DNA of 9,039 bases, taken from the NCBI GenBank assembly GCA_017853785.1, contig JAFMIX010000069.1, forward strand, positions 1 to 9,039. Reading direction: 5' to 3'. Positions 6,090 to 9,039 of this stretch are shown here, one piece after another. The position numbers and the translations under genes were made by a program. The DNA comes from Verrucomicrobiales bacterium (GTDB lineage: Bacteria; Verrucomicrobiota; Verrucomicrobiia; Limisphaerales; JAFMIX01). The notes beneath the pieces are model-generated. The model ran no database searches and was not told the DNA's origin. It worked only from the letters and a program-made list of their open reading frames with translations. Position 1 is the stretch's first letter. Every line of letters begins with the position of its first letter.

Positions 6090-7280
6090 TCAATTCTTTT
6101 TCACGAACAGGGCGAGGGAGGCGGTGAAGCCGTGGAGGAAATTCTTCGTGCCCACGGGGCCGATCTCGCCGTTGCAGAAGAAGCCCGCGACGCCGAGGGG
6201 GCCGAGTTCGGTCTGCACCATGCGGGCATCGTGGTCGGGGGCGCTGAAGAGGCTTTTGCCGCGGCCGTTGCAACTGCAGAGGCAGCCGCCGTAGATGGTT
6301 TTGCCGGCGAGTTCCTGCTTCACATGAGCGAGGAGCGCGTGCAGGTCTTCGGTGGCAGCGGCGGCATCGCGGCGCTGGAACTGGATGGTCTGGCCGATGC
6401 GCGGCAGGGCGCCGATGGCGACGATGCCGGATTGCGGGTCGCCGCCGAGGAGGTTGCGGATGAGGAAGTCGCCGCGATGAAAGTCTTCGAGGTATTCGTT
6501 GGTGGCGAGGCCGACGAAGAGATTGCCGCGTGACTTTTGCTGTTCAGCGGGCGGCAGGCCGTTGAAGGTTTCTTCGAGGACTTTGTAGGCGGGGCGGTTG
6601 CCGATTTCCTTGATGAAATTCTGCTCGACCTTGGTGAGCGTCCAAGTCTCGCCGATGGGCGTGCAGCCTTGGGAGATGACGCTGGCGAGCGCGACCGCGC
6701 CGCCGACGGCGATGGCAACGCCGCCTTCCTCGAAGACTTCGCCGTTGAGATAGACCTGCGTGAGTTGTTCGCTGAACTCGCCGCTCGCCAATCCACCGAG
6801 AACGGGCGTGCCGGGATAGGCGGCGCTCCAGCTTTGCAACCACGATTCGCCGTCGAGATGGAAGGGGTCGGCGAAAACAAGCCAGCCGTTGGTCTGCGCG
6901 GGGGCGACGCCGGTCTGCTCGTGCCAGTCGGCGGGGGTCTCGATGGCTTCGAGTTGTTCCTGGGTGAAGCGGACGGCTTTGAGTTCCGCGCCGGGCAGGG
7001 CGTAGAGGGCGAGGGCGAGGCCGGAGTCATCTTCGAGTTCGCGGTCGCCCGCGATGAGGCTTTTGCCGGAACAGCCGGCGAGCAATGGAATTTTGGCGTG
7101 GACCTGGAGAATCTCCAGAATCTGCGCCGCGTGCGGAAACAGTTTCGGCGCGATGAAAACAAGCCCCAATGAGACGCGCGGGGCGGCGAAGCGGGCGCGG
7201 AGTTGTTCCGCCCATTGTTGGAGGGCGGTCTCGTCAAAGTCGCCCGACCAGTGGGCGGCGATGGCATGTTGCTCAGTCAC
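6090..7280 (-). CDS. FIST domain-containing sensory protein (FIST_N + FIST_C)
   Basis: FIST is a ligand-sensing module described in bacterial signal transduction and in eukaryotic F-box proteins; amino acids and other small molecules have been proposed as ligands. The protein has 396 residues from the GTG at 7280. The N-terminal half holds LGLVFIAPKLF at 38-48, LLAGCSGKSLIAG at 66-78 and PVLGGLASGEFS at 159-170. The FIST_C half holds LFVGLATNEYLEDFHRGDFL at 254-273, GGCLCSCNGRGKSLF at 331-345 and GFFCNGEIGPVGTKNFLHGFTA at 366-387 (GFFCNGEIGPVG then TKNFLHGFTA). No signal peptide, membrane span, kinase, GGDEF or methyl-accepting domain is attached, so it is a stand-alone cytoplasmic version. 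The frame is open upstream to 7529, but that would overlap hsp20 and cross its terminator; a TTG at 7322 is another possible start. The protein is Cys-rich near 333-337 and 369. Confidence 0.9.
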   Translation of the reverse strand: MTEQHAIAAHWSGDFDETALQQWAEQLRARFAAPRVSLGLVFIAPKLFPHAAQILEILQVHAKIPLLAGCSGKSLIAGDRELEDDSGLALALYALPGAELKAVRFTQEQLEAIETPADWHEQTGVAPAQTNGWLVFADPFHLDGESWLQSWSAAYPGTPVLGGLASGEFSEQLTQVYLNGEVFEEGGVAIAVGGAVALASVISQGCTPIGETWTLTKVEQNFIKEIGNRPAYKVLEETFNGLPPAEQQKSRGNLFVGLATNEYLEDFHRGDFLIRNLLGGDPQSGIVAIGALPRIGQTIQFQRRDAAAATEDLHALLAHVKQELAGKTIYGGCLCSCNGRGKSLFSAPDHDARMVQTELGPLGVAGFFCNGEIGPVGTKNFLHGFTASLALFVKKN

Positions 7281-7336
7281 CCGGAGAAGGTAATGGGCGG
7301 GGCGGGATTGCGCAAACTGCAACCGGTCGCGGATGC

Positions 7337-7369
7337 AAAAAAAGCCCCGCAAGCTTTCACCTGCGGGGC
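7337..7369 (-). terminator. Rho-independent terminator of hsp20
   Basis: On the minus strand the stem GCCCCGCA pairs perfectly with TGCGGGGC (7344-7369); three further pairs, two of them wobble, leave a GAAA loop. Seven T's follow directly (7343-7337 on the minus strand). It starts 14 bases after the hsp20 stop codon and ends before the FIST start, so FIST probably needs its own promoter or some read-through. Confidence 0.92.
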
Positions 7370-7383
7370 GGGACAGATGTCGG

Positions 7384-7848
7384 TCAGTTGACCGAAACAT
7401 CGATCTGTTTCGGCTTGGCTTCCTCGGTCTTGGGCAGCGTGATGCGCAAGACGCCGTCCTGGTATTGGGCTTTGACTTTGTCCGCCGCGATGTGCGCCGG
7501 GAGCGTGACGGTGCGCTCGAAGCGTCCATAGAAGCGCTCCTGCCGATGGACGGCGGTGCCTTCGGATTTCGCTTCGGCTTTGCGTTCGCCGGTGATGCTC
7601 AGGAGTCCGTCGTGGATGCTGACGGAGATTTCCTCCCGCTTCATGCCGGGCAGTTCGGCGCGGACGGTGAAGCTGTCCTTGTCCTCATCAACGTCGAGCG
7701 CGGGCGTCCATGCGCTCATCAGTTGGGGAGTGCGGGTCAGTTCGCCCCACGGAGAATCGAAGAGCCGGTCGAGTTCATCTTGGAGGGTCAACATGCGCCC
7801 GAAACCGGGCCATGCCAGTTCTGGGTTTTGCCAACGTGTCAGTTTCAT
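7384..7848 (-). CDS. Hsp20/alpha-crystallin family small heat-shock protein
   Basis: Small heat-shock proteins form large oligomers that hold unfolding proteins in a refoldable state without using ATP. The protein has 154 residues. An N-terminal arm (1-45) contains FGRMLTLQDELDRLFDSPW, the usual helix before the domain. The alpha-crystallin domain runs from about 46 to 143: TPALDVDEDKDSFTVRAELPG (48-68, given as TPALDVDEDKD then SFTVRAELPG), ISVSIHDGLLSITGERK (74-90), RFYGRFERTVTLP (105-117) and the hallmark DGVLRITLPK (131-140). The C-terminal tail ends in KQIDVSVN, near an I-x-V anchor motif (IDV). The start is well supported: AAGGA lies six bases before the ATG. A terminator follows it and an AT-rich region precedes it, so it is probably a single-gene unit. 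No CIRCE operator is present. Confidence 0.96.
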   Translation of the reverse strand: MKLTRWQNPELAWPGFGRMLTLQDELDRLFDSPWGELTRTPQLMSAWTPALDVDEDKDSFTVRAELPGMKREEISVSIHDGLLSITGERKAEAKSEGTAVHRQERFYGRFERTVTLPAHIAADKVKAQYQDGVLRITLPKTEEAKPKQIDVSVN

Positions 7849-8043
7849 AATTGATCCTTTGGTTGAATGGTTTCAACTGTCCGATTCTTTTTTAGCTCAA
7901 GCAATGCCAGGGAATCAGACTTGATATAAGAATCAGAATTACAATTTGTTGTGAATTTTTTAGATTGCAACGAGGCGGACTCACCCGGCAATTTTGGCAC
8001 TCCATTTGTGACAATTGCCGGATGAAGTGCGACAGGTTTGCAC
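7849..8043 (-). promoter_or_regulatory. AT-rich upstream region of hsp20 with two inverted repeats
   Basis: This gap is far richer in A+T (7861-7980 is about 62% A+T) than its neighbours. It holds the hsp20 ribosome site (minus-strand AAGGA, 7855-7859), a 6-bp inverted repeat with a 4-base spacer (GTTGAA-TGGT-TTCAAC, 7862-7877), and a perfect 9-bp inverted repeat (CCGGCAATT, 7985-7993; AATTGCCGG, 8013-8021). A minus-strand TTATAT at 7929-7924 could be a -10 box, but the sequence 17 bases upstream (ACAACA) matches the -35 consensus at only three of six positions. The hsp20 promoter probably lies here, but I cannot place it exactly. Confidence 0.55.
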
Positions 8044-8073
8044 AAAAAAACCCCAAGCCTTTCGGGCTTGGGG
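8044..8073 (-). terminator. Rho-independent terminator of the aldolase gene
   Basis: On the minus strand, CCCCAAGCC pairs perfectly with GGCTTGGGG around a five-base CGAAA loop (8073-8051), followed at once by seven T's (8050-8044). It lies 19 bases after the aldolase stop codon (8092-8094) and separates that gene from hsp20. Confidence 0.95.
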
Positions 8074-8091
8074 CGTGGAGATTATTTTCGA

Positions 8092-9039
8092 CTAGTCGAA
8101 CGCGTGGCCGGAGCAGCAGAGGACGTTCTTGACCTTGTGGCGGACGAGGTCCTTCACCATCTGGCGGGCGGGGGCGAGGTATTTGCGCGGGTCAAATTCG
8201 CCGGGTTTCTCGGTGAATACTTTGCGGATGCCGGCCGTCATGGCCATGCGGAGGTCGGTGTCGATGTTCACTTTGGTGCAACCGACGCGGCGGGCGATTT
8301 CGATGTCGCCTTCGGGCACGCCCTTGGTGTCGGGCATGTTGCCGCCGTATTTGTTGATCTGGTCAGCGAGATATTGCGGCACGCTGGAAGCTCCGTGCAG
8401 CACGAGCGGGTAATCGCCCATGCCGGCGTCCATGAGGGCTTTCTTGATGAGCTTGAGGCGTTCGAGGTCGAGGTGTTGTTCGCCTTTGAACTTGTAGGCG
8501 CCGTGGCTGTTGCCGATGGCGATGGCGAGGGAGTCGCAGCCGGTTTCCTTGACGAATTTGACGGCTTCCTCGGGGTTGGTGTAGTGGCCGCTGGTGGAGT
8601 GCGCGCCGCCTTCTTCGCCTTCGTCGAACTGCGCGCCGACGAGGTGGCCGAGTTCGGATTCCACGGAGCAATTGTGCTTGTGGGCGTATTCAACGACTTT
8701 CCGGGTGATCTCGGCGTTCTTTTCAAACGGCTCATGCGAGGCGTCGATCATGACGCTGGTGAAGCCTTCGTCGATGCACTCCTTGCACAACTCGAAGGTG
8801 TCGCCGTGGTCGAGGTGGATGGCGATGGGGATGTTGGAGAGGCTGACGGCGGCTTCGATGAGTTTCTTGAGATAAACCGGGTTGGCGTATTGCCGGGCGC
8901 CTTTGGATATCTGGAGTATCAACGGGGCTTTTTCCTCTTCGCAGGCTTCGACGATGGCCTGGATGAGTTCCATGTTGTTGACGTTGAAAGCGCCGAGGGC
9001 GTATTTGCCTTTGAGGGCTTTGGCGAACAGGTCTTTGGT
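8092..9039 (-). CDS. fba: Class II fructose-bisphosphate aldolase (5' end outside window)
   Basis: This zinc enzyme splits fructose 1,6-bisphosphate into glyceraldehyde 3-phosphate and dihydroxyacetone phosphate in glycolysis and runs in reverse in gluconeogenesis. The frame is open from the window edge to the TAG at 8094-8092, giving 315 visible residues; the ATG at 8973 is internal, since the family motif LGAFNVNN (15-22) lies before it. Only a short N-terminus is missing. Seen in order: AIHLDHGDT at 73-81 (catalytic Asp77, zinc ligand His78), VESELG at 126-131, AIGNSHGAYKF at 174-184 (His179), LVLHGASSVP at 212-221 (His215) and KVNIDTDLRMAM at 256-267 (phosphate-binding region). All metal and substrate positions are in place. 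The long segment containing YGGNMPDTKGVP (231-242) is typical of the longer class II forms. A terminator follows directly. Confidence 0.96.
   Translation of the reverse strand, partial: TKDLFAKALKGKYALGAFNVNNMELIQAIVEACEEEKAPLILQISKGARQYANPVYLKKLIEAAVSLSNIPIAIHLDHGDTFELCKECIDEGFTSVMIDASHEPFEKNAEITRKVVEYAHKHNCSVESELGHLVGAQFDEGEEGGAHSTSGHYTNPEEAVKFVKETGCDSLAIAIGNSHGAYKFKGEQHLDLERLKLIKKALMDAGMGDYPLVLHGASSVPQYLADQINKYGGNMPDTKGVPEGDIEIARRVGCTKVNIDTDLRMAMTAGIRKVFTEKPGEFDPRKYLAPARQMVKDLVRHKVKNVLCCSGHAFD

Noticed and set aside
7281..7529. Longer reading of the FIST gene starting at 7529
   Set aside because: It would overlap the 3' part of hsp20 in another frame and span its terminator; the extra residues are Arg/Ser/Pro-rich, as expected of an out-of-frame reading.
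7994..8032. Possible CIRCE operator upstream of hsp20
   Set aside because: TTGGCACTC (7994-8002) matches one CIRCE half-site at 8 of 9 positions, but the inverted half-site is missing at the required 9-base spacing.

Overview
The window is GC-rich (AT-rich only upstream of hsp20) and holds ten protein genes, two cut by the window ends. It looks like a chromosomal stretch of a free-living bacterium, most likely Verrucomicrobiota, perhaps Pedosphaera-like. That guess rests on protein flavour, weak or absent Shine-Dalgarno sites and the style of the short repeats; no rRNA or marker gene confirms it. No phage, IS, CRISPR, tRNA or rRNA is visible.

Left block, + strand (1-3666): the 3' part of an ECF sigma factor, a 129-residue protein with one membrane segment (probable anti-sigma or sensor), and an exported helical-repeat protein resembling DUF3106. 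Then come lgt (lipoprotein diacylglyceryl transferase) and miaA (tRNA dimethylallyltransferase). The first three look like one regulatory module; lgt and miaA are housekeeping genes that follow closely. A 7-nt-periodic inverted repeat sits on the lgt/miaA junction, and a second, related 7-nt array lies inside miaA.

Middle block, + strand (3769-6013): a diacylglycerol-kinase-family lipid kinase and an AmpG-like MFS permease. An almost perfect 30-bp hairpin (6012-6089) fills the gap to the convergent next gene.

Right block, - strand (6090-9039): in transcription order, a class II fructose-bisphosphate aldolase (5' end outside the window) with a strong terminator, an AT-rich gap with inverted repeats, an Hsp20 chaperone with its own strong terminator, and a FIST-domain sensory protein.

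Most genes are ordinary. What deserves attention is the sigma / single-TM / helical-repeat module (organised like CnrH-CnrY-CnrX), the short repeats abutting or inside genes, and a reversal of G/C strand bias between about 3.4 and 4.0 kb.
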